A stretch of DNA of 64,000 nucleotides. Source: Methylocystis hirsuta. Lineage in GTDB: Bacteria; Pseudomonadota; Alphaproteobacteria; Rhizobiales; Beijerinckiaceae. Positions within the stretch are counted from its first letter, which is position 1. Each line of letters opens with the position of its first letter. Location: positions 372,001 through 436,000 of the forward strand of contig NZ_QWDD01000001.1 in assembly GCF_003722355.1 (NCBI RefSeq), read 5' to 3'. Shown in pieces: positions 54,180 through 62,820 of the stretch. Below the pieces are notes generated by a model, which saw nothing but the letters and a program-made list of their open reading frames with translations, was not told the DNA's origin and searched no databases. The position numbers and the translations under genes are program-made.

Positions 54180-55175
54180 TTATAGCATGCTCGGCAGGAC
54201 GCGGTCAGGCGGCCGGTGGCCGTCCATGAAGGTTTTGATGTTGATGATCACTTTCTCGCCCATATCGATGCGGCTTTCGATGGTCGCCGAGCCCATATGC
54301 GGGAGCAGCGTGACTTTCCCGGCCTTGGCGAGCTTCAATAATTTGGGCGAGACGGCGGGTTCATGCTCGAAGACGTCGAGGCCGGCGCCGGCCATCTCAC
54401 CCGCTTCAAGCATGCGCACGAGCGCGTTCTCGTCGACGATTTCGCCGCGCGCGGTATTGATCAGAATGGCGTGCGGACGCAGATGCGCCAGTCTGCGGGC
54501 GGAGAGAAGATGATAGGTCGCCGGCGTATGCGGACAGTGGATCGACACGACGTCGACTCGCGCCAGCATCTGATCGAGCGACTCCCAATAGGTCGCCTCC
54601 AATTGCTCTTCGAGATCGGCCGAGACCCGCCGGCGATTATGGTAATGAATTGAAAGTCCGAAACTTTTCGCCCGCCGCGCCAAGGCTTGGCCGATCCGGC
54701 CCATGCCGACGATGCCGAGCCTCTTGCCGGTGATCCGATGGCCGAGCATCCAGGTCGGCGACCAGCCCGCCCAAGCGCCGTCGGGAATGGCGCTCGCGCC
54801 TTCGACGAGACGACGCGCCACCGAAAGGATCAGCGCCATCGTCATGTCGGCCGTGTCTTCGGTCAGAACGCCGGGCGTGTTGGTGACGGTGATGGAGCGA
54901 TCGAGCGCCGAGGCGACGTCGATATTGTCGACGCCATTGCCAAAATTGGCGATCAGCTTCATTTGCTCGCCGGCCTGGGCGATCAGATGGGAATCGATAC
55001 GGTCGGTGATGGTCGGCACCAGCACGTCGGCCGTGCGCATGGCCTCGACGAGTTCGTCATGCGTGAGCGGCTTGTCGCTTTCGTTGAGGCGCGTGTCGAA
55101 CAACTCGCACATGCGGGTTTCGATGACCTCGGGCAGCCGGCGCGACACGACAACGAGCGGCTTCTTTTTCGGCAT
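54180..55175 (-). CDS. D-isomer specific 2-hydroxyacid dehydrogenase (glyoxylate/hydroxypyruvate reductase type)
   Basis: A 331-residue NAD(P)-dependent dehydrogenase. The Rossmann loop is LGIVGMGRIGQALARRAK. The catalytic Arg lies in NTARGEIVDENAL, the Glu in DVFEHEP, and the His in LLPHMGSATIESR. It is most like GRHPR-type reductases, which interconvert glyoxylate/glycolate or hydroxypyruvate/glycerate. In a methylotroph such an enzyme could touch the serine cycle, but no serine-cycle gene is nearby, so this is speculative. Confidence 0.9.
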   Translation of the reverse strand: MPKKKPLVVVSRRLPEVIETRMCELFDTRLNESDKPLTHDELVEAMRTADVLVPTITDRIDSHLIAQAGEQMKLIANFGNGVDNIDVASALDRSITVTNTPGVLTEDTADMTMALILSVARRLVEGASAIPDGAWAGWSPTWMLGHRITGKRLGIVGMGRIGQALARRAKSFGLSIHYHNRRRVSADLEEQLEATYWESLDQMLARVDVVSIHCPHTPATYHLLSARRLAHLRPHAILINTARGEIVDENALVRMLEAGEMAGAGLDVFEHEPAVSPKLLKLAKAGKVTLLPHMGSATIESRIDMGEKVIINIKTFMDGHRPPDRVLPSML

Positions 55176-55365
55176 ATCCCTGGTCGTGCCTCCGCGTTCA
55201 TGTTGTGTTGCAGCAGCGTTTCTGCGATTGCGCTATGATCGTCGCCGCGTCGCCGCAGCGGATGAAAAGACGCCGGCGAGTTTCGCCGGCTTCAACCGGG
55301 TCTTAACGACGGTCAGCGACAAAACCAATACGCCTCCTCGGCGGACGCCTTCGACTTCCTAGCAG

Positions 55366-55977
55366 ATGACGGGCCAAAGACAAGCGAGCGATCAGTCCAC
55401 CATGTCGCGAATACATACAGAATCTGCGCCAATTTCGGCAGCCTTCTCAAGCGCTCAGGAATTTTTCCAAAAGCGTCGCCGCGCGGTTTTCGCCGCGCTC
55501 GTATGCGCGCTTTTTTGCGCAGCGCACGCCGACGCTCAGGAGCCGCAGAAGGGCCCGGTGAGCGGCCTGCCCTTGCCCCGCTACGTCAGCCTCAAATCGG
55601 ATCGGGTCAATGTTCGCGAGGGGCCGAGCAAGGAACATCCGACTCTGTGGATCTACGAACGCGCTGCGCTCCCCGTCGAGATCACCGCCGAATTCGAAAC
55701 CTGGCGCAAGATCCGCGATTCCGAAGGCGCCGAAGGCTGGGTGCTGCACTCGCTGCTCTCTGGACGGCGCACCGCCTTGGTCGCGCCGTGGAAAAAGGAG
55801 CCGCAACTGCTCGTCGCCGCCGATCATTCGACGCCCGCGGCCAAGCTCGGCCCCGGCGTCATCGGCAATTTGCGCAGCTGCGACGGCAAATGGTGCCGCA
55901 TCGCCGGCAAGGGCTTTGACGGTTACATGGAGCAGGAAAATCTCTGGGGCGTCTATCCGGGCGAGAAATTCGAATAG
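55366..55977 (+). CDS. Secreted SH3-domain protein
   Basis: A 203-residue protein with a membrane/signal segment (RRRAVFAALVCALFCAAHADAQ) and two bacterial SH3-type domains: the first includes YVSLKSDRVNVREGPSKEHPTLWIYERAALPVEI and WRKIRDSEGAEGWVLHSLLSG; the second includes AKLGPGVIGNLRSCDGKWCRIAGKGFDGYMEQENLWGVYPGE. Such domains bind cell-wall or partner peptides. ATG 55402 is a possible later start. Confidence 0.85.
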   Translation: MTGQRQASDQSTMSRIHTESAPISAAFSSAQEFFQKRRRAVFAALVCALFCAAHADAQEPQKGPVSGLPLPRYVSLKSDRVNVREGPSKEHPTLWIYERAALPVEITAEFETWRKIRDSEGAEGWVLHSLLSGRRTALVAPWKKEPQLLVAADHSTPAAKLGPGVIGNLRSCDGKWCRIAGKGFDGYMEQENLWGVYPGEKFE

Positions 55978-56352
55978 TCAGCCGGATGGACCGCCCGGCA
56001 GGCGGCTCTTGAGTTTCTCCAACGCCGTCGAAACGGCGTCCCGACTGAAGGGCTTGGCGACGACCGGCGCATCGGCATGCGCCTCAAGCACGCCCTGTTC
56101 GCCGTAACCGGTCACGAAGGCGAAGGGCTTATGCCGGCGCTCCAGGACGCCAGGGACAACATGAGCCTTCTGGCCATTGAGGTTGACGTCGAGAAAGGCG
56201 ATATCGAAATCTTCGCTCGTCGCCTTTTGCAGCGCCTCCTGCACATTGCCCGCGGTGGCGACGACGTGCGCGCCAAGCTCCTCGAGAAACATTTCGAGCG
56301 CCATGGCGATCACGGCCTCGTCTTCGACGATCAGGACGCGAGGCGTGTTCAT
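55978..56352 (-). CDS. Single-domain response regulator
   Basis: A 124-residue receiver domain with no output domain. It has the acidic pair in VLIVEDEAVIAMAL, the phospho-Asp in DIAFLDVNLNGQKAH, the Thr in FVTGYGEQ, and the Lys in VVAKPFSR. It overlaps the HWE kinase gene by four bases and is almost certainly its partner. Single-domain regulators act by protein contact or as phosphate sinks. It converges on the SH3 gene. Confidence 0.92.
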   Translation of the reverse strand: MNTPRVLIVEDEAVIAMALEMFLEELGAHVVATAGNVQEALQKATSEDFDIAFLDVNLNGQKAHVVPGVLERRHKPFAFVTGYGEQGVLEAHADAPVVAKPFSRDAVSTALEKLKSRLPGGPSG

Positions 56353-57335
56353 TTGAGCACTTCCACGCCAAGAGGAATGTCCATCTCGCAGCGAAATCCT
56401 TCGGAGCGGAATTCGACCGCGATCCGCGCGCCCGCTTCGGACGCCAGCGATTTCTCGATCAGGCGCATGCCAAATCCTTTGACCGATGGGGGCGAGATCG
56501 GCGGTCCGCCGTATTCGCGCCAGACGAGATGGAGCTTAGGCGTGCGTCCTTGGGCGTCAATGCTCCACTCGACGGCGACTCGTCCGCTCGGCGCCGAGAG
56601 CGATCCGTGTCGGACGGCGTTCGTGCATAATTCATGCAGCGTCATCGCCAGGGCCGCCGCGATGCGCGGGCAGACGTCGACAGGCGCTCCTGAAACGTCG
56701 AAATTCTCCTGGCCCGCCGGGGCGATCGCAGTACGCACGAGTTCGCCGACACGCGCCTTCGTCCAGTTTTCACGGGTCAGCACGTCATGCACGGCGGCGA
56801 GCGCCAGCAGACGATTCTCAAAGAGCTCCACCGAATTCTGCTTCAACTCGCGCAACGAATGCAAAGCGATCGAGTGAACCGTCGCAAGCGTATTCTTGAC
56901 GCGATGGTTGAGCTCGTGGATCAGAAGCTGCAGGCGTTCGCGGTCGCGTTCCTGTTCGGTGACGTCGGTGTTGGTGCCGAACCAGCCGACCACGGCGCCG
57001 TTCTCGCGCAGCGGTTCGATGCGCGTCAGAAATGGCCGGTAGAGCCCGTCGGCGCCTCTGAGCGGAAAGATCATTTGGAAAAATTCGCCGTGCTGGATCG
57101 CATGCGTCCAGCGCTCCAGCATCTTGGGCAGCACGTCCGGATGATGTACCGACTGCCAACCCCATCCCGCCATCTCCTCGGGCGTCGTGCCGGTATATTC
57201 GTACCACCGGTCATTGTACCAAAACACCCAGCCATCCGGTCGCGCCATCCAGGCAAGATTCGGTATGGAATTGGCGAGCGCCTTGAACTGCGCGTAGGTG
57301 ATCTTGGATTCGTGTTCGGTCGCCCGCTGCGACAT
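56349..57335 (-). CDS. PAS-HWE family histidine kinase
   Basis: A 328-residue soluble kinase. A PAS domain (FKALANSIPNLAWMARPDGWVFWYNDRWYEYTG, GWGWQSVHHPDVLPKMLERW) is followed by the HisKA_2 box ELNHRVKNTLATVHSIA, and an HWE-type ATPase domain (MTLHELCTNAVRHGSLS). ATG 57335 follows GGGAG; a longer in-frame start overlaps the irr region. It is followed by a single-domain regulator with overlapping stop and start. The signal is unknown; a light or redox PAS role cannot be read. Confidence 0.9.
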   Translation of the reverse strand: MSQRATEHESKITYAQFKALANSIPNLAWMARPDGWVFWYNDRWYEYTGTTPEEMAGWGWQSVHHPDVLPKMLERWTHAIQHGEFFQMIFPLRGADGLYRPFLTRIEPLRENGAVVGWFGTNTDVTEQERDRERLQLLIHELNHRVKNTLATVHSIALHSLRELKQNSVELFENRLLALAAVHDVLTRENWTKARVGELVRTAIAPAGQENFDVSGAPVDVCPRIAAALAMTLHELCTNAVRHGSLSAPSGRVAVEWSIDAQGRTPKLHLVWREYGGPPISPPSVKGFGMRLIEKSLASEAGARIAVEFRSEGFRCEMDIPLGVEVLK

Positions 57336-57432
57336 TGCTCCCGCCCCGCCCTGGTTTTCGAAGAGGTCTCGACGGCCCTGCGGCGACGTCGAGCTGCTTC
57401 GAAACTTGTCGTCTCCAGAATATAGGGCGGGC

Positions 57433-57879
57433 TTAGGCGCGGCGAAGACGCACCACGACATCTACGCGTGCGACGCGCAAACCTTCGGGCGGCTGGGGAA
57501 GATCGGAGACCGAGACATTCGCGCCGGCGATGTCGTAAAGCTCTCCGTCGTCTTCGAGAAGAAAATGATGGTGGTCGGCGGTGTTGGTGTCGAAATACAC
57601 CCGGGCGCCGTCGACGGCGATCTCCCGCAGCAAGCCTGCCTGGGTGAACTGGTGGAGGGCGTTGTACACGGTCGCGAGGGACACGGAGAGATTGGCGGCG
57701 AGCGCCTCTTCATAGAGCCGCTCCGCCGTCACATGACGATCGCCGTCCTGGCCGAACAGCAACTCGCCGAGCGACAGCCGCTGACGGGTCGGCCGCAGCC
57801 CGGCGTCGGCCAGCAACTCTGCGACGCGCTTGCGCGGCGCACAGTCTGGCGGAACGGTCGAATTCGGCTCGGCGTCCAT
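57433..57879 (-). CDS. irr: Iron response regulator Irr (Fur family)
   Basis: A 148-residue Fur-superfamily transcription factor. The winged helix contains GLRPTRQRLSLGELLF and SLATVYNALHQFTQAGLLREI, and the HHH motif of Irr proteins is present in NTADHHHFLLEDDGELYDI. In Rhizobiales Irr senses heme status and controls heme and iron genes. It is divergent from fabA, the conserved rhizobial arrangement. No zinc-site cysteine pairs typical of Fur are seen. Confidence 0.93.
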   Translation of the reverse strand: MDAEPNSTVPPDCAPRKRVAELLADAGLRPTRQRLSLGELLFGQDGDRHVTAERLYEEALAANLSVSLATVYNALHQFTQAGLLREIAVDGARVYFDTNTADHHHFLLEDDGELYDIAGANVSVSDLPQPPEGLRVARVDVVVRLRRA

Positions 57880-57994
57880 TGCAGCGGCTCGCGGTTTTCC
57901 ACTCTCGCGGTTTTCTGCTTGGCATCATAGGGGGAACGGCGGGAAATTCAACGCCGCCCGGCTGTTGCGAACCCGTTTGCGACGGCGCTTCCGG

Positions 57995-58031
57995 CCCGGG
58001 CGAGGCTATGTTACGGATCGCTTCGCCCGGG
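57995..58031. promoter_or_regulatory. Perfect 9-bp inverted repeat between irr and fabA
   Basis: CCCGGGCGA (57995-58003) and TCGCCCGGG (58023-58031) are exact complements with a 19-base loop. It lies in the 270-base divergent promoter region, about 115 bases from both genes. It may be a hairpin in one leader or a split operator. I do not recognise an Irr/ICE box here. Confidence 0.4.
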
Positions 58032-58149
58032 AGCGGCCAAGAGCTGCTAAGAGCGGCGCCGCCGCCGGCGCTTATAAAGATAAGGGCGCGCCTTATAGCG
58101 GCGCTTGGGAGGACGGGCCAATAGGCTCTAACGCGAGGAACAAAGGACG

Positions 58150-58674
58150 ATGGGCGAAAGGCGCTCCTCATTCGGCTACGAGGATTTACTGGCATGCGGC
58201 GAGGAGAAGCTGTTCGGCCCGGGCAATGCCCAGCTGCCGCTGCCGCCAATGCTGATGTTCGACCGGATCACCGAGATCTTCGAAGCAGGCGGCGAGCACG
58301 GCAAAGGCTACATGCGCGCCGAACTCGACATTAAACCGAGCCTTTGGTTCTTCGACTGCCATTTCAAGGGCAATCCCGTGATGCCGGGCTGCCTTGGCCT
58401 CGACGCGCTGTGGCAGATGGTCGGTTTCTATCTCGCCTGGCTCGACAATCCGGGACGCGGCATGGCGCTGGGCGTCGGCGAGGTGAAATTTTCCGGCCAG
58501 GTTCGTCCGACCGTCAAAAAGGTGACCTACGGCATCGACTTTAAGCGCGTCTTCAAGGGCAAGCTTGTGCTCGGCATCGCCGACGGCTGGGTCGCGGCGG
58601 ACGGAGAGCGCATCTATGAGGCGAAGGATTTGAAGGTTGGGCTCGCCAAGGCCGAGGCGCCGGCCGCCGCCTGA
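58150..58674 (+). CDS. fabA: 3-hydroxydecanoyl-ACP dehydratase/isomerase
   Basis: A 174-residue hotdog-fold enzyme that dehydrates 3-hydroxydecanoyl-ACP and isomerises the product to the cis-3 double bond, the branch point to unsaturated fatty acids. The catalytic His lies in [26 protein letters not shown], with the Asp of GLDALW. AAAGGA lies upstream of the ATG. It heads a fabA-fabB-fabI group. Length is normal. Confidence 0.97.
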   Translation: MGERRSSFGYEDLLACGEEKLFGPGNAQLPLPPMLMFDRITEIFEAGGEHGKGYMRAELDIKPSLWFFDCHFKGNPVMPGCLGLDALWQMVGFYLAWLDNPGRGMALGVGEVKFSGQVRPTVKKVTYGIDFKRVFKGKLVLGIADGWVAADGERIYEAKDLKVGLAKAEAPAAA

Positions 58675-58719
58675 AGCGCACACAAAGGCGCGGGCAAGCG
58701 CCGCCAAGGAGTTGGACCA

Positions 58720-59943
58720 ATGAGACGAGTCGTCGTCACCGGCATGGGGATTGTGTCGTCGATCGGCAACACCACGCAGGAAGTGATCGCTTCGCTGCGC
58801 GAGGCGAAGTCTGGCATCGCACGCGCGGAGAAATACGCCGAACTCGGCTTCCGTTCGCAGGTGTACGGAATGCCGTCGCTCGACCCCTCGACGCTCGTCG
58901 ACCGCCGCGCCATGCGCTTTCATGCGACAGGCACGGCGTGGAACCACGTCGCCATGGATCAGGCGATCGCCGACGCCGGCCTGACCGAAGCGGAAATCTC
59001 CAACGCGCGCACCGGAATCATCATGGGGTCCGGCGGCCCCTCGACCCACACGCTCGTCGAATCCGCCGATATCACCCGCACCAAGGGCCCCAAGCGCGTC
59101 GGTCCCTTCGCCGTGCCCAAATGCATGTCTTCGACCGCCTCGGCGACGCTTGCGGTCTGGTTCAAGATCAAGGGCGTCAACTATTCGATCTCGTCGGCCT
59201 GCGCCACGTCCAATCACTGCATCGGCAACGCCTACGAACTGATTCAGTATGGCAAGCAGGACATGATGTTCGCGGGCGGCTGCGAGGAGCTGGAGTGGGA
59301 GCTCTCGGTCCTCTTCGACGCGATGGGCGCCATGTCCTCCTCCTATAATGATCGTCCGGCGACGGCCTCGCGCGCCTATGACAAGAATCGCGACGGATTC
59401 GTCATCGCCGGCGGCGCCGGCGTGCTGGTGCTCGAAGAATTCGAGCACGCCAAGGCGCGCGGCGCGAAGATCTACGCCGAGGTCGCCGGCTATGGGGCGA
59501 CTTCCGACGGCCATGACATGGTGGCGCCCTCGGGCGAGGGCGCGGTGCGCTGCATGCAGCAGGCGCTCGCGACGGTGAAGTGCCCGATCGACTACATCAA
59601 TCCCCACGCCACGGCGACCCCCGTCGGCGACGCCAAGGAAATCGAGGCGCTGCGCGAAGTGTTCGGCGTCGGCGACAAATGCCCGCCGATCGCCGCGACC
59701 AAATCCTTGACCGGCCATTCGCTCGGCGCGACGGGCGTGCAGGAGGCGATCTATTCGCTTTTGATGATGCAGAACGGCTTCATCTGCGAAAGCGCCCATA
59801 TCGAAGAACTCGACCCGGATTTCGCCGATATGCCCATCATGCGGGCGCGCCGCGACAATGTGAAGCTTGGCGCGGTGCTGTCCAACTCATTCGGCTTCGG
59901 CGGCACCAATGCGACATTGGTGTTCAAGCATCCAGACGCATAA
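58720..59943 (+). CDS. fabB: 3-oxoacyl-ACP synthase I
   Basis: A 407-residue condensing enzyme that extends acyl chains and is required for unsaturated fatty acids. The Cys-His-His triad is intact: [25 protein letters not shown], and [13 protein letters not shown]. It follows fabA by about 45 bases and accounts for the elongation of FabA products. Confidence 0.97.
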   Translation: MRRVVVTGMGIVSSIGNTTQEVIASLREAKSGIARAEKYAELGFRSQVYGMPSLDPSTLVDRRAMRFHATGTAWNHVAMDQAIADAGLTEAEISNARTGIIMGSGGPSTHTLVESADITRTKGPKRVGPFAVPKCMSSTASATLAVWFKIKGVNYSISSACATSNHCIGNAYELIQYGKQDMMFAGGCEELEWELSVLFDAMGAMSSSYNDRPATASRAYDKNRDGFVIAGGAGVLVLEEFEHAKARGAKIYAEVAGYGATSDGHDMVAPSGEGAVRCMQQALATVKCPIDYINPHATATPVGDAKEIEALREVFGVGDKCPPIAATKSLTGHSLGATGVQEAIYSLLMMQNGFICESAHIEELDPDFADMPIMRARRDNVKLGAVLSNSFGFGGTNATLVFKHPDA

Positions 59944-59959
59944 GTGCGCAGCGGCGAGC

Positions 59960-59992
59960 GTCATGGCCGGGCTTGTCCCGGCCATCCACGTC
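59960..59992. repeat. Half-copy of the 15801 palindromic repeat
   Basis: GTCATGGCCGGGCTTGTCCC followed by GGCCATCCACGTC closely matches the reverse complement of 15850-15880. It forms a short hairpin (GGCCGGG / CCCGGCC) in the fabB-fabI gap of 234 bases, where no other feature was seen. Confidence 0.7.
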
Positions 59993-60177
59993 GAGACAAT
60001 CCAGCCGGCGTTTAGGAGAAGGCGATTCTTCCAGTGGATGGATTGCGAATGACGCCAGCGGCGCTCGTGAACAGAGGTATCGCCGACACGGCCCACAGCG
60101 TCGTTCTTCTTTGCTGTCTGCGTCTCCGATAGGCTTAGGCCCAAACTTTCGATCTCTCCTACGATGACAATCGCCAT

Positions 60178-60987
60178 ATGACAGTTTCAACCGGTCTCCT
60201 GCAGGGTAAGCGCGGCCTCATCATGGGCGTCGCCAATGATCATTCCATCGCCTATGGCATCGCGCGCGTTCTTGCGCGCCACGGCGCGACGCTCGCATTC
60301 ACCTATCAGGGCGAGGCGCTCGGCAAGCGCGTCAAGCCGCTCGCGCAGGAGCTCGGGTCGAACCTTGTGCTGCCGTGCGACGCCGAGGATATTTCAACGG
60401 TGGATCAGGTGTTCGCCCGTCTCGAACACGAGTGGGGCGAGATGGATTTTCTCGTCCACTCCATCGCCTATTCCGACAAGAGCGAATTGAAGGGACTCTA
60501 CGCCGACACCTCGCGCGAGAATTTCATTCGCACGCTTGTCATTTCCTGTTTTTCCTTCACCGAAGCCGCGCGCCGCGCCGCCACGCTGATGAAGAACGGC
60601 GGATCGCTGCTGACGGTCAGCTTCGGCGGCGGCACGCATGTCATGCCGAATTACAACGTCATGGGCGTTGCAAAGGCGGCGCTCGATTCATCGGTGCGCT
60701 ATCTCGCCGCCGATTTCGGCGACCGCGGCATTCGCGTCAATGCGCTGTCGCCCGGCCCGGTGCGCACCATGGCGGGCGCCGGCATCACGGGCGCGCGGGC
60801 GATGGGCGCGTTTCAAAAAAAGCATTGTCCATTGCGTCGGATGATCACGCTTGATGAAATCGGCGGCTCGGCGCTTTATTTGCTGTCGGAGCTGTCGGGC
60901 GGCGTGACGGGAGAAGTTCATCTTGTCGACGCCGGCTACAACATCATGTTGCAGCCGCGTCCCGAGGATCTCAACGGCGAGGAGTAA
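60178..60987 (+). CDS. fabI: Enoyl-ACP reductase [NADH]
   Basis: A 269-residue SDR-type reductase that completes each round of fatty-acid elongation. It shows KRGLIMGVANDHSIAYGIARVLA, the HSIAYSDKSELKG loop, and the Tyr/Lys pair of NYNVMGVAKAALDSSVRYLA. It is separated from fabB by a repeat-containing gap, and a cytochrome c gene follows five bases after its stop. It is likely sensitive to FabI-type inhibitors, as far as family goes. Confidence 0.96.
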   Translation: MTVSTGLLQGKRGLIMGVANDHSIAYGIARVLARHGATLAFTYQGEALGKRVKPLAQELGSNLVLPCDAEDISTVDQVFARLEHEWGEMDFLVHSIAYSDKSELKGLYADTSRENFIRTLVISCFSFTEAARRAATLMKNGGSLLTVSFGGGTHVMPNYNVMGVAKAALDSSVRYLAADFGDRGIRVNALSPGPVRTMAGAGITGARAMGAFQKKHCPLRRMITLDEIGGSALYLLSELSGGVTGEVHLVDAGYNIMLQPRPEDLNGEE

Positions 60988-60991
60988 GGCG

Positions 60992-61306
60992 ATGAGGATA
61001 GCGCTGTCTTTGGGCTTGGTCCTCGTTGCGGCGCCGGCGATGGCTGCGAGCGCGGATCCGACGACCGGCGCGGATATCGCCAAAGCCGAATGCGCCTCAT
61101 GCCATGCCGTTGGATCCGACGCAGAGGCCAAGAGCCCGGATCCCAACGCGCCGCGCTTTGTCGATGTAGCGAAGATGCCTTCGACGACTGAACTGTCGCT
61201 CAAAGTTTTCCTGCGCTCTTCGCATAAGAACATGCCCAACATCATTCTCGCCCGCGAAGAGATCGACTCGCTGGCGAGCTATATTTTGGGGCTCGGCGGC
61301 AAATAG
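60992..61306 (+). CDS. Small periplasmic c-type cytochrome
   Basis: A 104-residue protein with a signal peptide (RIALSLGLVLVAAPAMAA) and one heme site CASCH. The sixth ligand is likely the methionine of SHKNMPNI. It should carry electrons in the periplasm. GGAG lies ten bases upstream. The closeness to fabI is probably positional, and its redox partner is unknown. Confidence 0.9.
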   Translation: MRIALSLGLVLVAAPAMAASADPTTGADIAKAECASCHAVGSDAEAKSPDPNAPRFVDVAKMPSTTELSLKVFLRSSHKNMPNIILAREEIDSLASYILGLGGK

Positions 61307-61343
61307 CCGCCAAGCCGATTGTAAGCTGTTCCGCGCGGTAAAT

Positions 61344-61691
61344 TTATGCGGCCATCTTGCGTCCGGACATCCTGCGGCATTCCTCGGCGCAGCGACGGCA
61401 TTCGTCGGCGCATTCCTTCATGTCCGGAATCGGATCGCACTCCTTGGCGCAGGTTTCGCAAGCCTCGGCGCAAAGCGCGCACATCTGTTTCGCCAGCGGC
61501 GAATTCATCAGCATCATTTGCGTGCTGTTGCGGCACATATCGGCGCAGGCGATCATCGCCCGGAAATGTTTGGGCTTCACATGCTCGCCGCCTTTCTCAA
61601 GGCAATGGGTCATCGCCATACCGAAGCACATCTGATAACAGTTCAGGCAGGCGTCGATGCAAGCCTGCATTTCCTTCGGGATCATGTGCAT
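61344..61691 (-). CDS. Cysteine-rich four-helix-bundle copper-binding protein (DUF326/Csp-like)
   Basis: A 115-residue protein with about 14 cysteines in CxxxC and CxxC repeats (ACIDACLNCYQMC, CADMC, CALCAEACETCAKEC, CADECRRCAEEC). This pattern fits four-helix copper storage (Csp) and DUF326 proteins, which bind many Cu(I) ions. There is no signal peptide, so it resembles the cytosolic Csp3-type. AGAGGAA lies upstream of the ATG. It is encoded close to a copper P-type ATPase and would buffer copper, as expected in a methanotroph; copper binding is not proven here. Confidence 0.85.
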   Translation of the reverse strand: MHMIPKEMQACIDACLNCYQMCFGMAMTHCLEKGGEHVKPKHFRAMIACADMCRNSTQMMLMNSPLAKQMCALCAEACETCAKECDPIPDMKECADECRRCAEECRRMSGRKMAA

Positions 61692-61829
61692 GATGGATCG
61701 TTCCTCTTAAAGGCCTTCGCCTTGCCGCCCCGCAGGCAGCTAGTTCACTCGCCTTGCAGGTCAAGATTTGTGGCGAAGGCGCAGGACCGACAGTCGAGCT
61801 TCGGCCTTTGGGCTTGGATTGTCGTCGCT

Positions 61830-61866
61830 GCGATCTTGCAGAGGGGCCGCGATCTTGCAGAGGGGC
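61830..61866. repeat. 18-bp tandem direct repeat in a gene-poor gap
   Basis: GCGATCTTGCAGAGGGGC occurs at 61830-61847 and again at 61849-61866. It lies in a 391-base gap (61692-62082) upstream of the copper-protein gene that otherwise shows no gene. The repeat may be a pair of regulator sites or a simple duplication. Confidence 0.65.
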
Positions 61867-62082
61867 GAAGAAGTCAAATCCGCCAGCGGCTATTTGCGAG
61901 TTCCGACCACTAAGGCGCGGGCAGGGGAGTTTTCGCTGGGACCTGTGCTGATGGCGCTGCTGCGCGGCAAGGCCGCGAAGGCCGCGCGTGAACGGCGGCA
62001 AGCGGGATGATCAATCTTGCCGGAGGGTTTCCTTGCCGCGAAATTGGCGATTATCGTCGTGGATCGAAGGAGCGCGGACGTC

Positions 62083-62304
62083 ATGACCGATACGACGACC
62101 CAACTCGCCATCCTTTCCGATGCGCTGGTCAAAATCATCGAGCTTGGCCCAATGGCCGCGGAAGGGAAGGCGTCGCCCGCCGATCTTTTGACCCGGTCGG
62201 GCGACATCGCCGCGCAGGCGCTAACCGCCGCCGCCACCTATGGTCGGTTGCCGTCATTCTCTGAGTCCGTCGACGGGCAACAGGATACGCATCCTCAGAG
62301 CTAG
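62083..62304 (+). CDS. Small hypothetical protein
   Basis: A 73-residue acidic, mostly helical protein (TTTQLAILSDALVKIIELGPMAAEGKASPADLLTRSGDIAAQALTAAATYG region). GGAG lies about ten bases before ATG 62083, which argues for translation. I recognise no family, and there is no membrane segment. It is placed among copper genes, but nothing in the sequence shows a copper role. Confidence 0.45.
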   Translation: MTDTTTQLAILSDALVKIIELGPMAAEGKASPADLLTRSGDIAAQALTAAATYGRLPSFSESVDGQQDTHPQS

Positions 62305-62446
62305 AATTGCCGACGGCGAGGGCTGAGCAATGGTGGCGGGTGGCGCGCCTCGAGGGCCGCCGCGATCATCACTGTTGGTTTGGCGCGGCTGGCTGACGGA
62401 AACGCCTCGAACGTTGAACTTCCTCTTTTGGCGACGACGATCGCGC

Positions 62447-62690
62447 ATCCGTCAATGCGTCCATAAGCCCGACGACAAGCCGGCGCCAGACGCGGTGATC
62501 TTCGCGACGCGTCTCGACATGGCTCCAGACGGCATGGTGTCGATGACCAGCATGCAAGAATGGCGGACCGCATCCAGGGATCTGCAGTTCCGCCGTAAAT
62601 TTTGCGTTGCGAGGCTTTCCGAGACACGATGCGCGATGACGACATCGCCCGAGCGGGAAACTCTGCTCTCGACGGTGGCGTCGCCGTGAC
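62447..62690 (+). pseudogene. Possible degraded FixH/YtkA-like domain
   Basis: The plus-strand segment RIRQCVHKPDDKPAPDAVIF then ATRLDMAPDGMVSMTSMQ resembles the YtkA/FixH-type domains found in copper and heavy-metal operons (pattern VRLVHKPD.KP...AVI..R.DMAPDGM..MTA). After that the expected remainder is lost and the reading becomes basic and unlike the family, suggesting frameshifts. Lack of a signal sequence also suggests decay. Homology is by eye only. The 516 bases between 62305 and 62820 hold nothing else that I recognise. Confidence 0.4.
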
Positions 62691-62820
62691 CGAAAGGAAC
62701 CGCCATTTTTGGAAGCGCGGCGGCCGTATTGCCGGGCGAGCGACGACGATCGACGTTGCGCAAGGGACGCCGAGATTAATTAGGATGCCGTTCTGATGGC
62801 GTAAGAGAAGGATGACCCGC

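Noticed and set aside
58186..59799. 537-codon minus-strand open frame
   Set aside because: Antisense to fabA and fabB, which are certain; composition is that of a shadow frame.
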